Below, in pieces: positions 52,126 through 61,012 of a stretch of DNA of 64,000 nt. The stretch is from contig JAJXWP010000024.1 of NCBI GenBank assembly GCA_021781575.1, positions 1-64,000 on the forward strand, written 5' to 3'. The notes under the pieces were generated by a model, which was given only the letters and a program-made list of their open reading frames with translations, was not told the origin of the DNA and ran no database searches. This DNA comes from Pseudomonadota bacterium. Its GTDB lineage: Bacteria; Pseudomonadota; Alphaproteobacteria; Rhodospirillales; Magnetospirillaceae. The translations under genes were made by a program, and so were the position numbers. The number at the start of each line of letters is the position of its first letter. Position 1 is the stretch's first letter.

Positions 52126-53004
52126 ATGGGCGACGCGATCCCCTTGTCCACCGCTCGGCGGCGGAACCGAGGCGATGGAGCCGACCGGCTCCGGCTGGGC
52201 AGCGACGGCCACAAGGCCTTGTTCAGCCGCATGCTGCTCGACACCTTCACTCCCTATGACCCGCGGACGATCGTTTGGCCGAAGCTCGACCCGCCGGCGC
52301 GAAGTCGGCTGGCCGGCCTGCCGATCTGGGACATTGCGGTCGATACCGAGGAAAAGGCCAGTTGCCGCGTCAAGGCGTTCGCCGAGACGATCGCCGATCC
52401 CCTGCTCAAGGAAGCGGTCGAGCTCAACGCGTTCGAGGAGGCGCGGCACAAGGCCCTGCTGTCGTCCATGGTCAAAGCCTACGACATACGCCTTGCTCCG
52501 GCGCGGCCCGCCGACCCGCCACGGGATGCCGAATGGGCCTTCATGGTGACCGGATACAGTGAATGCATCGACAGCTTCTTCGCCTTCGGACTATTCGAAT
52601 TGGCCAAGCGGTCGGGTTATTTCCCGCGGAAGCTCGTCGATACGTTCGAGCCGGTGATCCAGGAGGAAGGGCGCCACATCACGTTTTTTGTCAACTGGCT
52701 CGCCTGGCATCGACGCAACCTGCCATGGTGGCGTCGGCCGTTATTTCGCGTGAAGGAGCTTGGCGTCTGGATCCTTCTGCTGCGCGAGCGCTTCGCCGTG
52801 GCGCGGGATCTCGGCGGCGAGACGTTCGACAATAACTTTACCGTCACCGGCAGCCGATCATTCGATGCCGGTGTCGGCACGGCCGAGCTTCTCGACCTTT
52901 GTCTGGCCGAGAGCGAGCGTCGGCTCGGCGGCTACGATCGTCGGTTGCTCCGGCCCCGCCTGGTCCCCGGGCTGGCCCGCCTGGCTCGGCGCTTCATGGC
53001 GTGA
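52126..53004 (+). CDS. Ferritin-like di-iron protein of unknown function
   Basis: This 292-residue protein shows the paired di-iron motifs NAFEEARHKALL and PVIQEEGRHITFF, with a further carboxylate region in VTGYSECIDSFFAFGLFELA. This is the four-helix pattern of ferritin-like oxygenases and oxidases. The C-terminal part is basic. The ATG at 52126 has GGAGG about 7 bp upstream. It is followed 6 bp later by a flippase-like membrane protein, so the pair may modify and move a lipid or pigment (inference). No exact family name can be given. Confidence 0.7.
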   Translation: MGDAIPLSTARRRNRGDGADRLRLGSDGHKALFSRMLLDTFTPYDPRTIVWPKLDPPARSRLAGLPIWDIAVDTEEKASCRVKAFAETIADPLLKEAVELNAFEEARHKALLSSMVKAYDIRLAPARPADPPRDAEWAFMVTGYSECIDSFFAFGLFELAKRSGYFPRKLVDTFEPVIQEEGRHITFFVNWLAWHRRNLPWWRRPLFRVKELGVWILLLRERFAVARDLGGETFDNNFTVTGSRSFDAGVGTAELLDLCLAESERRLGGYDRRLLRPRLVPGLARLARRFMA

Positions 53005-53010
53005 TCGGCG

Positions 53011-54024
53011 ATGAGAATTTTCAGCATTCTGGCCGCGTTGGCCGGGCTGCTCGGTGGCACCGCTGTCGTCGGCTATTTTGGTTTCAGCCAGGTCGCCCAT
53101 GCCTTACTGTCCATCGGCTGGGCGGGTCTGGCGGCGATCCTCGTCTATCGCCTTGCCGCCACCACGCTCCTCGGCCTGTGCTGGTGGCTGCTGGTCGTCC
53201 CGCGCCGACCGCTGCCGGCCTTCGTCTGGGGCCGGTTGATCCGCGACGCGGCAGCCGAGGTGCTGCCGCTGTCGCAAATCGGCGGCTTCGTCATGGGGGC
53301 GAGGGCTGCGGCGCTGATGGGTGTGCCCGGCGCCGTAGCCATCGCCTCGACCGTGGCGGATGTGACGATGGAGGCACTGGCCCAGGGGGGCTACACCACC
53401 CTCGGTCTGGGCATTCTGGCGGCACGCCATCCGGGTAACCATCTCATTATCTGGATGGCGCTGGGCCTTGCTATCGGTTTGACCTCGCTGGTCGCTTTCG
53501 GCGCCATGCAGCGCCATGGATTCGGCCGAGCGGCCAGGCTGATGGCGCCGATCGTCACCCGCTGCTTCAGGGCCGCCGCTGTCGGCCGGCTGGCGCCGGT
53601 CAGTGAGGCGTTGCGCGACATCTGGACTCATGGGCCGGCCTTGCGGATGGCCGGCCTGCTGCATTTCGCCGCATGGATCGTCAGCGCCGTCGAGGCGTGG
53701 ATGGCGTTGCACTTCATGGGAATTGGCCTGGGTCTAGGTGCGGTGATCGCCACCGAGAGCCTGATCCACGCCATCCGCAGCGTGGCTTTCGCCGTGCCCA
53801 ACGCCCTCGGGATCCAGGAGGGCGCCTACATCCTGATCGGCGGCATCTTCGGACTGCCGCCTGACGCCGCTTTGGCCCTTTCGCTGCTGAAACGCGCCCG
53901 GGACCTCAGTCTGGGCGTGCCGGCCCTGCTCAGCTGGCAGATTGCCGAAAGCAGCCGCCTGTTGGCCGGCCGGCCTCCGGTCGCCGCCGGATGGAAGGCC
54001 GAACGACCGACCCGGACGGAATAA
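53011..54024 (+). CDS. HpnL/UPF0104-like membrane protein (MprF flippase-type)
   Basis: This 337-residue protein has eight or so helices. It is a short member of the lysylphosphatidylglycerol-synthase transmembrane family, resembling HpnL found with hopanoid genes (LPLSQIGGFVMGARAAAL and AVPNALGIQEGAYILIGGIFGL). No hopanoid genes are nearby, so the HpnL name is tentative. It is in one unit with the di-iron protein. It is the second member of this superfamily in the window, after 44476. Confidence 0.75.
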   Translation: MRIFSILAALAGLLGGTAVVGYFGFSQVAHALLSIGWAGLAAILVYRLAATTLLGLCWWLLVVPRRPLPAFVWGRLIRDAAAEVLPLSQIGGFVMGARAAALMGVPGAVAIASTVADVTMEALAQGGYTTLGLGILAARHPGNHLIIWMALGLAIGLTSLVAFGAMQRHGFGRAARLMAPIVTRCFRAAAVGRLAPVSEALRDIWTHGPALRMAGLLHFAAWIVSAVEAWMALHFMGIGLGLGAVIATESLIHAIRSVAFAVPNALGIQEGAYILIGGIFGLPPDAALALSLLKRARDLSLGVPALLSWQIAESSRLLAGRPPVAAGWKAERPTRTE

Positions 54025-54095
54025 TATTTTCCTTCTCCAGGTCAGGGATGCCGCGCCTTCCGGTCGCCCGGCGGGCGGAACCGGTTTCGTAGACA

Positions 54096-54123
54096 TTGAC
54101 TAATTCCCGCATTTTGTTTGAAT
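54096..54123 (+). promoter_or_regulatory. Candidate sigma-70-type promoter in the spacer before the ethylene-receptor-like kinase
   Basis: TTGACT (54096-54101), a 16-bp spacer and TTGAAT (54118-54123) resemble -35 and -10 boxes in the 54025-54330 spacer. The kinase ATG is 208 bp downstream of the -10, leaving a long leader. A short 70-residue frame at 54131-54343 overlaps the kinase start and is not supported as a gene. Confidence 0.35.
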
Positions 54124-54330
54124 ACTCCTAATGGATGTGGGAACGGACTCCTTGATGATCGGCATTCCGCCAACGGCGACACTTGCCCAACCACTTCACC
54201 ATGCCACCGAACCCTTTCCGCCTGCCGGGAATCCGTCAGCATCGGCCTGCCCAGGGATAACTTTCGCAACAAGGCGGCGGTCGGCACCCGGCTCCGCATC
54301 CGTCCTCATGGCTCCGCGGGGGAGGGCGCT

Positions 54331-55494
54331 ATGTTCAGTATAGTCGATAAATTTTTATCTACGACTTCATTCACGCCACACGGCTATTGTCTTGGCTGGT
54401 GGTCTCCTCTTATGTCAACTTTTATTGTCAGCGATATGCTGACATTCGTGTCGTACTTTTCCATGCCTATTGCACTTGTATACTTTGTGAGACGCAGACG
54501 TGATTTTCCGTACCGGTGGCTGATCTGGCTCTCTGCGGCATTTATCATGGCCTGCGGGTCGACACACCTTATGGATGTGGTGGTTCTGTGGTACCCGCTC
54601 TACGGACTGAGCGCCATTACCAAGGTGGTGACCGCCATCGTTTCGGTGGCCAGCGCCGCCATGCTCTGGCCGCTGATCCCCCATGCCTTGAGACTTCCCA
54701 GTTCGGCGCAGTTGCGGCGCGCCAATGAGGCGCTTCAGGCCGAGATCGCCGAGCGGAGGCGCATGGAAGAAGCGCTCCAACTGCGGACCGCCGAGCTGAG
54801 CGCGGCAAATCAGGAACTGGAAGCCTTCGCCTACGCCGTTTCCCATGACTTGCGGGCGCCGCTTCGAGCGATGAGCGGGTTTTCCAGGATTTTGGAGGAC
54901 GACTTCGCTGCCGAATTGCAGCCCGACGCGAGGAAATGTATCGAACACATCGCCACGGCCAGCAGAAACATGGGGGAACTCATCGATGGCCTTCTGGTTC
55001 TCTCCCGCGTCACCCGGGGGGAGCTCAAACGCGAGCCGGTGGACCTGTCGGTGATTGCCGAGCGTATCAGGAAGGAACTGGAGCAGGCGGAACCGGTGCG
55101 GTCGGTCAGCTGGGACATCAAGCCCGGCCTGGTCGTCCAGGGCGACAGCCGTATGCTCGAGTCGGTGATGCGCAATCTCCTCGGCAACGCCTGGAAATAC
55201 ACATCTTCGACGGCGGCGCCGGTAATTCGGGTACAGGCGTGCAACCATGGGAAAGAGAGCTTCGTCAGCGTCGAAGACAACGGCGCCGGCTTTGACATGG
55301 CCTATGCGGACCAGTTGTTCCAGCCGTTCCGGCGGCTTCACCGGCAGGACGAGTTTCCGGGCCTGGGAATCGGCCTGGCGACCGTCCTGCGCATCATCCA
55401 CCGCCATGGCGGGACCCTCCAGGCCGACGCGGCGCCGGGCCGTGGCGCGTCCTTCCGTTTCACCCTGCCTGGCGCCGAATGGGGAGCTGCATGA
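54331..55494 (+). CDS. Histidine kinase with ethylene-receptor-type copper-binding membrane domain
   Basis: This 387-residue protein has three N-terminal helices matching the ethylene-binding domain of plant ETR1. Asp35, Tyr42, Cys75 and His79 align with ETR1 Asp25, Tyr32, Cys65 and His69, all offset by exactly 10. SYFSMPIALVYF, FPYRW and ACGSTHLMD are also conserved. ETR1 Cys65/His69 hold Cu(I), so copper and ethylene binding are plausible. A coiled segment leads to a phytochrome-type kinase with His172 in AVSHDLRAPLRAMSGF and an ATPase domain (DNGAGFDM, LGIGLATV). GGAGG lies 6 bp before the ATG. It overlaps a response-regulator gene by 4 bp. Confidence 0.9.
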   Translation: MFSIVDKFLSTTSFTPHGYCLGWWSPLMSTFIVSDMLTFVSYFSMPIALVYFVRRRRDFPYRWLIWLSAAFIMACGSTHLMDVVVLWYPLYGLSAITKVVTAIVSVASAAMLWPLIPHALRLPSSAQLRRANEALQAEIAERRRMEEALQLRTAELSAANQELEAFAYAVSHDLRAPLRAMSGFSRILEDDFAAELQPDARKCIEHIATASRNMGELIDGLLVLSRVTRGELKREPVDLSVIAERIRKELEQAEPVRSVSWDIKPGLVVQGDSRMLESVMRNLLGNAWKYTSSTAAPVIRVQACNHGKESFVSVEDNGAGFDMAYADQLFQPFRRLHRQDEFPGLGIGLATVLRIIHRHGGTLQADAAPGRGASFRFTLPGAEWGAA

Positions 55495-55928
55495 TGACGA
55501 AGAATCTGCTGATCGTGGAAGACAACCCGCAGGACGAAGCACTTACTCTTCACGCGTTGCGTAAGATCAACCTTGCCAATCGGATCGATGTGGTGAGGGA
55601 TGGCCAACAGGCCCTCGATTATCTGTTCCATCAGGGAGAGTTCGCCGACCGCAACGGGCCGGACCTGCCGACTGCGGTATTGCTGGATATCGGCCTGCCG
55701 CGCATCAGCGGCCTCGAGGTGTTGTCGCGAATTCGGGCCGACCCGCGCACCAGGCTGCTGCCGGTCGTCATATTGACCTCTTCCGACGAGGAACGGGACA
55801 GGTTGGCGGGCTATCAGAACGGCGCCAACAGTTTCGTCAGGAAGCCCCTGGATTTTGCCGAATTCGCCGCGGTCGTGGCCCAGCTGGGTGTCTACTGGCT
55901 GGCAACCAACGAACCTCTGCAGGTCTAG
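55491..55928 (+). CDS. Rcp1-like single-domain response regulator
   Basis: This 145-residue stand-alone receiver has LLIVEDNPQDEALT with the acidic pair, the acceptor Asp in TAVLLDIGLPRISG and the Lys in FVRKPLDF. This layout is typical of the Rcp1 group that partners phytochrome-like kinases. It overlaps the kinase gene by 4 bp (ATGA), so it is almost certainly its direct partner. With no output domain, it must pass the phosphate on or act by protein contact. Confidence 0.93.
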   Translation: MMTKNLLIVEDNPQDEALTLHALRKINLANRIDVVRDGQQALDYLFHQGEFADRNGPDLPTAVLLDIGLPRISGLEVLSRIRADPRTRLLPVVILTSSDEERDRLAGYQNGANSFVRKPLDFAEFAAVVAQLGVYWLATNEPLQV

Positions 55929-55935
55929 AGACGGC

Positions 55936-57480
55936 ATGCCGGACGCGTTGAAGTGCCTGGTGATCGAGGACGCTGACGCCGATTTCAGGCTTATCGAGCA
56001 CTCCCTCGGACAGACGGCTCAGCCGCTTCGTTGCAGCCGTATTCAGACCATGGCGGAGCTTTCCCGCGCCTTGGACGGTCAGGCCTGGGACATCGTACTG
56101 TCCGACTATAACGTTCCCGGCATGCGCTTCGAGGCCAGCCTGGCGATGATCGTCGCGCACCGGCCCGACACGCCCGTCGTGCTGGTATCGGGGGCGATCG
56201 GCGAAGAGAAGGCGGTGTCGCTGCTCAAGCAGGGGCTCTGGGACTTTGTTCTGAAGGATAATCTGGCACGCCTGAGGGCGGTGGTGGATTACAATCTCCG
56301 CGACGCAAGAACCCGACAGCGCCTGAAGCTCACCGAGGCGGCATTGCACGATACTCTGCTAAGGTTCGAAGCCGCGAAAAAAGCGTCCGGCTTCGGCATT
56401 TATGACTACGACATCGCCACAGGCCGTCTTGACTGGGACGACCGGGTCCGGAAATTGTGGGGTGCCACGGCCGAAGAACCGATCAATTATGATACCTTCT
56501 TGGCCGGTCTGCATCCGGATGACTGCGGCCGGGTCGCCGCGGCGATCGAAGAGTCCTGCGACCCGCGCGGGTCGGGTGAATTTTTCTCGGAATACCGCGT
56601 GATCGGCTTGAGGGACGGCAAGGAGCGCTGGATTGCGGCCAGCGGGCAGACCCATTTCAGTGACGGAAAGCCGATCCGGTCGATCGGCACCGTCGTTGAC
56701 GTCACCCAGCGCCGGGTCACGGAACATCACCTGGCCAAGGCTTTGATGGAAAAATCAAAGCTCCAGGAGGCCGCGCTGGCGGCGAGCGTCGAGCTCTACC
56801 ACGCGGCGCGGCTTACCTTTTTGGGCGAGATGGCGTCGACGATCGCCCATGAGGTGAACCAGCCGATCGGAGCCGCGGTCAATTTCGTTCATGCGGCGCG
56901 TTCGGTGTGCGCCGACCCGGCCGTGCGATCGTTCCTGGATGAGGCCGACGTGCAGCTGTTCAGCGCCGCGACCATCGTGCACAAGGTCCGCGACTTCGCC
57001 GCCAATCGAACCGTTCATCCGGCAGCCCAGCGACTGGATTCGATCGTGGCCGAGGCGGCTACCCTGGGACTGCTCAGCAAGACCGGGGAGGAAATCAGCC
57101 TTCGCTTGGCGCTGCCCGAAAGTCTGCCCGAAGTTCTGGTCGATATCGTGCAGATCCGCCAGGTGCTGGTGAACCTGATCCGCAACGCGGCCGAGGCAAT
57201 GGTCGGCGCCGAACGCAAGCAACTGACGATTTCGGCTGATGTTGTGGCGGATCGGTCGATGGTCGAGCTGTCGGTCGCTGACAGCGGCCCCGGGTTTCCC
57301 GAGGAGATACGGGCCCATTTGTTCACCCCGTTCGTTACAACCAAACCGGATGGCACCGGCCTCGGCCTGTCGACCTCCAGGGCGATCGTTCAAGCCCATG
57401 GCGGTCAGTTATGGATCGAGGACTGCGAGGCCGGCGCCATCATTCGGATGACACTGCCGGTGGCGGCCCCCGATGCATGA
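55936..57480 (+). CDS. Receiver-PAS-histidine kinase (FixL-like transmitter)
   Basis: This 514-residue soluble protein begins with a receiver (LVIEDADADFRL; acceptor Asp in IVLSDYNVPG; Lys in FVLKDN). A PAS domain with PAC end (about residues 140-260; GIYDYDIATGRLDW, HPDDCGRV and DVTQRRV) follows. A FixL-type kinase completes it (MASTIAHEVNQPIGAAVNFV, NLIRNAAEAM and DSGPGFPEE). No heme-binding PAS histidine is obvious. An N-terminal receiver on a kinase suggests that it takes phosphate from the kinase/Rcp1 pair upstream and drives FixJ downstream (inference). Confidence 0.9.
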   Translation: MPDALKCLVIEDADADFRLIEHSLGQTAQPLRCSRIQTMAELSRALDGQAWDIVLSDYNVPGMRFEASLAMIVAHRPDTPVVLVSGAIGEEKAVSLLKQGLWDFVLKDNLARLRAVVDYNLRDARTRQRLKLTEAALHDTLLRFEAAKKASGFGIYDYDIATGRLDWDDRVRKLWGATAEEPINYDTFLAGLHPDDCGRVAAAIEESCDPRGSGEFFSEYRVIGLRDGKERWIAASGQTHFSDGKPIRSIGTVVDVTQRRVTEHHLAKALMEKSKLQEAALAASVELYHAARLTFLGEMASTIAHEVNQPIGAAVNFVHAARSVCADPAVRSFLDEADVQLFSAATIVHKVRDFAANRTVHPAAQRLDSIVAEAATLGLLSKTGEEISLRLALPESLPEVLVDIVQIRQVLVNLIRNAAEAMVGAERKQLTISADVVADRSMVELSVADSGPGFPEEIRAHLFTPFVTTKPDGTGLGLSTSRAIVQAHGGQLWIEDCEAGAIIRMTLPVAAPDA

Positions 57481-58099
57481 CAGAACGGTCCATGTGGTCG
57501 ATGATGACGCGGGGTTTCGCGCCTCGCTGAGAGCGATGCTGGAAGCGAACGGGTTTGTCGTTGCCGAATACGGCGACGGCCACGCCTTTCTGGAAGCGAT
57601 CACGCCCGCGCCGCAAGGATGCGTTCTGGTCGATGTCAGGATGCCGGGAATGGACGGCTTTGCCTTGCAAACTCGGTTGCGTGAGCTGGCCATCGAGATA
57701 CCGGTGATCGTGATTACCGGAGCGGCTGACGTGGCGATGGCCGTTCGGGCGATGAAGGCCGGCGCCGTCGATTTTCTGGAAAAGCCGTTCAAGCCGTCGG
57801 CGCTCATCGAGGCCATAAGGTTGGCGCGCAGCCGCACTGCCGCCCAATCCGACTGTGAACCGGAGGTCGCCGCCTTCCGCGAGCGCCTGCCGCAGCTAAC
57901 CGAGAGGGAACGGGAAATCCTCGAAGGTATCGTGGCCGGCCTTCCCTTCAAGGTGATTGCATACCGACTGGGGATCAGCCCGCGGACCGTCGAGGTGCAT
58001 CGCGCACATATCGGCGATAAGCTGGGCGTTACTGGCCTGTCGAATCTGGTGCGGCTGGCCCTTGCCGCTTCGGTGGTCAGCGGCCCGAAATGGCGATAG
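57473..58099 (+). CDS. FixJ-family response regulator
   Basis: This 208-residue regulator has VHVVDDDAGFRASL, the acceptor Asp in CVLVDVRMPGMDG and the Lys in DFLEKPFKPSALIEA. A LuxR-type helix-turn-helix follows (LTEREREILEGIVAGLPFKV and ISPRTVEVHRAHIGDKLG). It is the cognate DNA-binding partner of the preceding FixL-like kinase, which it overlaps by 8 bp. It is not necessarily the nitrogen-fixation FixJ, and target genes are unknown. Confidence 0.93.
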   Translation: MHDRTVHVVDDDAGFRASLRAMLEANGFVVAEYGDGHAFLEAITPAPQGCVLVDVRMPGMDGFALQTRLRELAIEIPVIVITGAADVAMAVRAMKAGAVDFLEKPFKPSALIEAIRLARSRTAAQSDCEPEVAAFRERLPQLTEREREILEGIVAGLPFKVIAYRLGISPRTVEVHRAHIGDKLGVTGLSNLVRLALAASVVSGPKWR

Positions 58100-58174
58100 G
58101 TAGAACCCCTTACATCCCGTGACCGCTAATTGTCGTAACATTGCCCCGGCACTGATCTTCGGAGCGAAAGGGGC

Positions 58175-58579
58175 GTGGGCGATTTTCCTGTTCCGGCGGC
58201 GAACATGATCGTGGCTGTTGTCGACGACGACGAGGGCATGCGCCGGTCGATCTGCGCGATTTTGGAAATCGCCGGCTTTCCCACGCGGTCCTATGGATCG
58301 GCGGAAGCGTTCCTTGCCGACGGTGACGTCGGCGGACATGTGTGCGCCCTGATCGTCGACCAGAATCTGGGAAGAACCACCGGACTCGACCTCATCCGCG
58401 TCGTCGCCGCGCGGGCCGAGTACCCGGCGATCCTGCTGATCTCCGCGGAGCTGACTCCCCAGCTTGCCCGGGCTGCGCTCACGGCAGGCGCCACCGAGGC
58501 CAAGCACAAGCCGGTATCCCCTTCCGAAGTCATAAATTTTTGTACAAAGGCGAAACAACGATCCAATGCGGTGCGATAA
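58175..58579 (+). CDS. Single-domain response regulator (FixJ receiver type)
   Basis: This 134-residue receiver without output domain has VAVVDDDEGMRRSI, the acceptor Asp in ALIVDQNLGRTTG and the Lys in AKHKPVSP. It starts with GTG at 58175 or ATG at 58205. It lies about 75 bp after fixJ and closes the five-gene signalling cluster begun by the ethylene-receptor-like kinase. It may act as a phosphate sink or modulate the FixL-like kinase. Confidence 0.82.
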   Translation: MGDFPVPAANMIVAVVDDDEGMRRSICAILEIAGFPTRSYGSAEAFLADGDVGGHVCALIVDQNLGRTTGLDLIRVVAARAEYPAILLISAELTPQLARAALTAGATEAKHKPVSPSEVINFCTKAKQRSNAVR

Positions 58580-58767
58580 CGCGCCTGTCATTTCTACTGT
58601 GCCCCCATAGGGGTTTCTGCTTATGGTCGCTTGCACCCAGGTTTTTCGCCTTTTTCTTTCTCCAAGATCTCTCCTAAGTAGATCATCTTATTTAGCTGCA
58701 AATCATCATCCGGCATTCTTCACCCATGAGTTGCGGCCGACGCAACGGTGAGGAAGAAGGAAAAGCC

Positions 58768-59127
58768 ATGAATGTCTCGCCCGACGGAAGGAAACAGGTC
58801 GATCGCCTGGTCGGTCTGAGAATCCGTGAAGAGCGGATCAAGCGGGGAATGAGTCAGGCGGAATTCGCTCGCCATTTGGGGGTTACCTACCAGCAGGCCC
58901 ACAAATACGAAAAGGGCGTCAATGCGACCTCCGTTTCGCGCCTTCTTCAGATCGCATCCGTGCTTTCCGTCGATATCACCGAACTTCTGCCCGAGAAGGA
59001 TGAGCCACGGCCGGCAACACCGCTTGCCCGTGCCGACCTGGAACTGGCCCGCAACTTCCGTCGGGTAACCAGTCCTCGCTGCCGCTTGGCGATCAGCCAG
59101 CTGGTGCGTGCAATCGCCGTGGAGTAG
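58768..59127 (+). CDS. XRE-family helix-turn-helix regulator
   Basis: This 119-residue regulator has a classical HTH_3 domain at about residues 17-72 (LRIREERIKRGMSQAEFARH, VTYQQAHKYEKGVNAT and LLQIASVLSVDITEL). A short helical tail follows. Small regulators of this form (often with YQQxxKYExG) are common in Rhodospirillales. AGGAAGAAGG precedes the ATG. It ends 4 bp before the GGDEF-EAL gene and probably forms an operon with it. Confidence 0.87.
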   Translation: MNVSPDGRKQVDRLVGLRIREERIKRGMSQAEFARHLGVTYQQAHKYEKGVNATSVSRLLQIASVLSVDITELLPEKDEPRPATPLARADLELARNFRRVTSPRCRLAISQLVRAIAVE

Positions 59128-59131
59128 TCCG

Positions 59132-60922
59132 ATGACCTGCTCCTGGATCAGGGAACGCCTGGACGAAATCAGCGCTGATGGCGACGACGGGTCCTGCTTC
59201 GCCGAGATAAGCCGGGAGCCACTCCAACTCTGTTTTGATTCGGAGACCAGCCTTCAACTCGCCGGAGACCTGTTCGCCCACGCCCATAATGCCATCACGA
59301 TTACCGACACCAATGGTACCATCGTCGCGGTCAATGAGAGTTTCACCCGTATAACCGGCTACAGCCGGGGTGAAGCGCTGGGGCTGAATCCTCGGCTTCT
59401 CAAATCGGGCCGTCACGATGCGGATTTCTACGCCAAGCTCTGGCAGGCGCTTGGCGAAACCGGCTACTGGGTCGGCGAAATCTGGAACCGTCGCAAGAAC
59501 GGCGAAGAGTATGCGGAAAAACTGACCATCACCACGATCCGCGACGCCTTGGGCCGGGCGAAGTATTATGTCGGTCTGTTCAGCGATATCACTCCGGTCC
59601 GAGAGTATGAGCGGCAACTGGAATATATCGCCCATCACGACGTTTTGACCGGATTGCCCAATCGCGCGCTGCTGGTCGAGCACCTGCGACAGGCCATCGG
59701 CCGGACCCAGCGGCTTGGCTGTTATCTGGCCGTGGCCTATATCGGCCTTGACGATTTCAAGACGGTGAACGATCTGCACGGCCACGACGCCGGCGATGCC
59801 TTGCTGATCGCCGTTTCCCAACGCATGCAGGCGGTGCTGCGCGACGGCGACATATTGGCCCGCGTGGGTGGGGACGAGTTCGTGGCGATACTGGGTGATC
59901 TTCAGCAGCCCCAGGATTGGGAAGGCACGGTCCGCAGTTTGATGGCGGCGGCATCGCAGCCGGCGGCCGTTCAGTTCCAGACCGTCCAGGTCTCGGCCAG
60001 TGTCGGCGTGGCGCTGTTCCCACAGGACGAAAGCTATGCCGACCTGCTGCTGCGCCATGCCGACCAGGCCATGTATTCAGCCAAGCAGGGTGGGAAGAGC
60101 CGCTGCAGCCTGTTCGATGTCGCGCAGGACAAGGCGTCGAGAACTCAGCGCAAGGGCGTCGACCGGATCGCCAAGGCCTTGGATCGACACGAACTTGTTC
60201 TTCATTACCAGCCGAAGGTGGATCTGCAAGACGGGGCGCTGATCGGGGTCGAGGCACTGATCCGCTGGCAACACCCGGAAAAGGGCCTGATTTATCCAGC
60301 GGATTTCCTCCCTCTCGTCGAAGACCACGAGCTCAGCCTCGACCTGGGGGAATGGGTGATCGACGCAGCGCTCAGGCAAATGGCCGAATGGCGTTTGGCC
60401 GGACGGGCGATAGCCGTAAGCGTCAACGTCTGCGCCCTGCATTTGCAGCGCCCCGATTTTCCCATGCGCCTGCAGAGGCTGATCGCCGCCCATCCGACCG
60501 TTCCACCGGCGGATCTGGAACTGGAAGTCCTGGAATCGACGGCGCTGGACGACATCGACCTGGTGACCGAGGTGATGCGGTCGTGCTGCGCCATGGGCAT
60601 TCGGTTTGCCCTCGATGATTTTGGCACCGGCTATTCCTCGTTGACCCATCTGCGGTATCTGCCGGCGGCGACGCTGAAGATCGACCGGCAGTTCGTCTGC
60701 AACATGCTGAACGACCTGAACGATCGGGCGATCGTCAGCGGAGTGATCGGACTGGCCAAGGCCTTCGCCCGCGAGGTCATCGCCGAAGGCGTGGAAACCA
60801 CCGCCCACGCGAATGAGCTGCTGGCTCTCGGGTGCAAGGCGGCGCAGGGCTACGGAATCGCCCGCCCGATGCCGGCGCTGGAGCTCCTGCGGTGGGCGGA
60901 TGGCCGGCCATCGCGGAAATGA
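59132..60922 (+). CDS. PAS-GGDEF-EAL cyclic-di-GMP protein
   Basis: This 596-residue soluble protein has one PAS domain with PAC end (about residues 45-165; ITITDTNGTIVAVN and GLFSDITPVREYE). The GGDEF domain is intact (LARVGGDEFVAIL). The EAL domain has GVEALIRWQ, LELEVLESTAL, ALDDFGTGYSSLTHLRYLP and VIAEGVETTAH. Both activities are possible. The PAS region could sense redox or small ligands but has no obvious cofactor residue. It is the second dual-domain protein in the window. Confidence 0.93.
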   Translation: MTCSWIRERLDEISADGDDGSCFAEISREPLQLCFDSETSLQLAGDLFAHAHNAITITDTNGTIVAVNESFTRITGYSRGEALGLNPRLLKSGRHDADFYAKLWQALGETGYWVGEIWNRRKNGEEYAEKLTITTIRDALGRAKYYVGLFSDITPVREYERQLEYIAHHDVLTGLPNRALLVEHLRQAIGRTQRLGCYLAVAYIGLDDFKTVNDLHGHDAGDALLIAVSQRMQAVLRDGDILARVGGDEFVAILGDLQQPQDWEGTVRSLMAAASQPAAVQFQTVQVSASVGVALFPQDESYADLLLRHADQAMYSAKQGGKSRCSLFDVAQDKASRTQRKGVDRIAKALDRHELVLHYQPKVDLQDGALIGVEALIRWQHPEKGLIYPADFLPLVEDHELSLDLGEWVIDAALRQMAEWRLAGRAIAVSVNVCALHLQRPDFPMRLQRLIAAHPTVPPADLELEVLESTALDDIDLVTEVMRSCCAMGIRFALDDFGTGYSSLTHLRYLPAATLKIDRQFVCNMLNDLNDRAIVSGVIGLAKAFAREVIAEGVETTAHANELLALGCKAAQGYGIARPMPALELLRWADGRPSRK

Positions 60923-61012
60923 AGCTCCGGCAGTGACCACGATCGGAGGGATCGTGACTCGTGGCCGCCGCCCCCCCATATGCCTGAGACCGGTAACCGA
61001 TCCTCAGCTCCG

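Noticed and set aside
54131-54343. 70-codon frame before the ethylene-receptor-like kinase
   Set aside because: No good ribosome site, low-complexity Pro/Ser/Ala-rich product, and it overlaps the well-supported kinase start.
40103-58143. Shared 12-mer GTCGTAACATTG at 40103-40114 and 58132-58143 upstream of regulators
   Set aside because: Only two copies and one 12-base match. Chance matches of this length between any two places in 64 kb are expected, so no operator is claimed.
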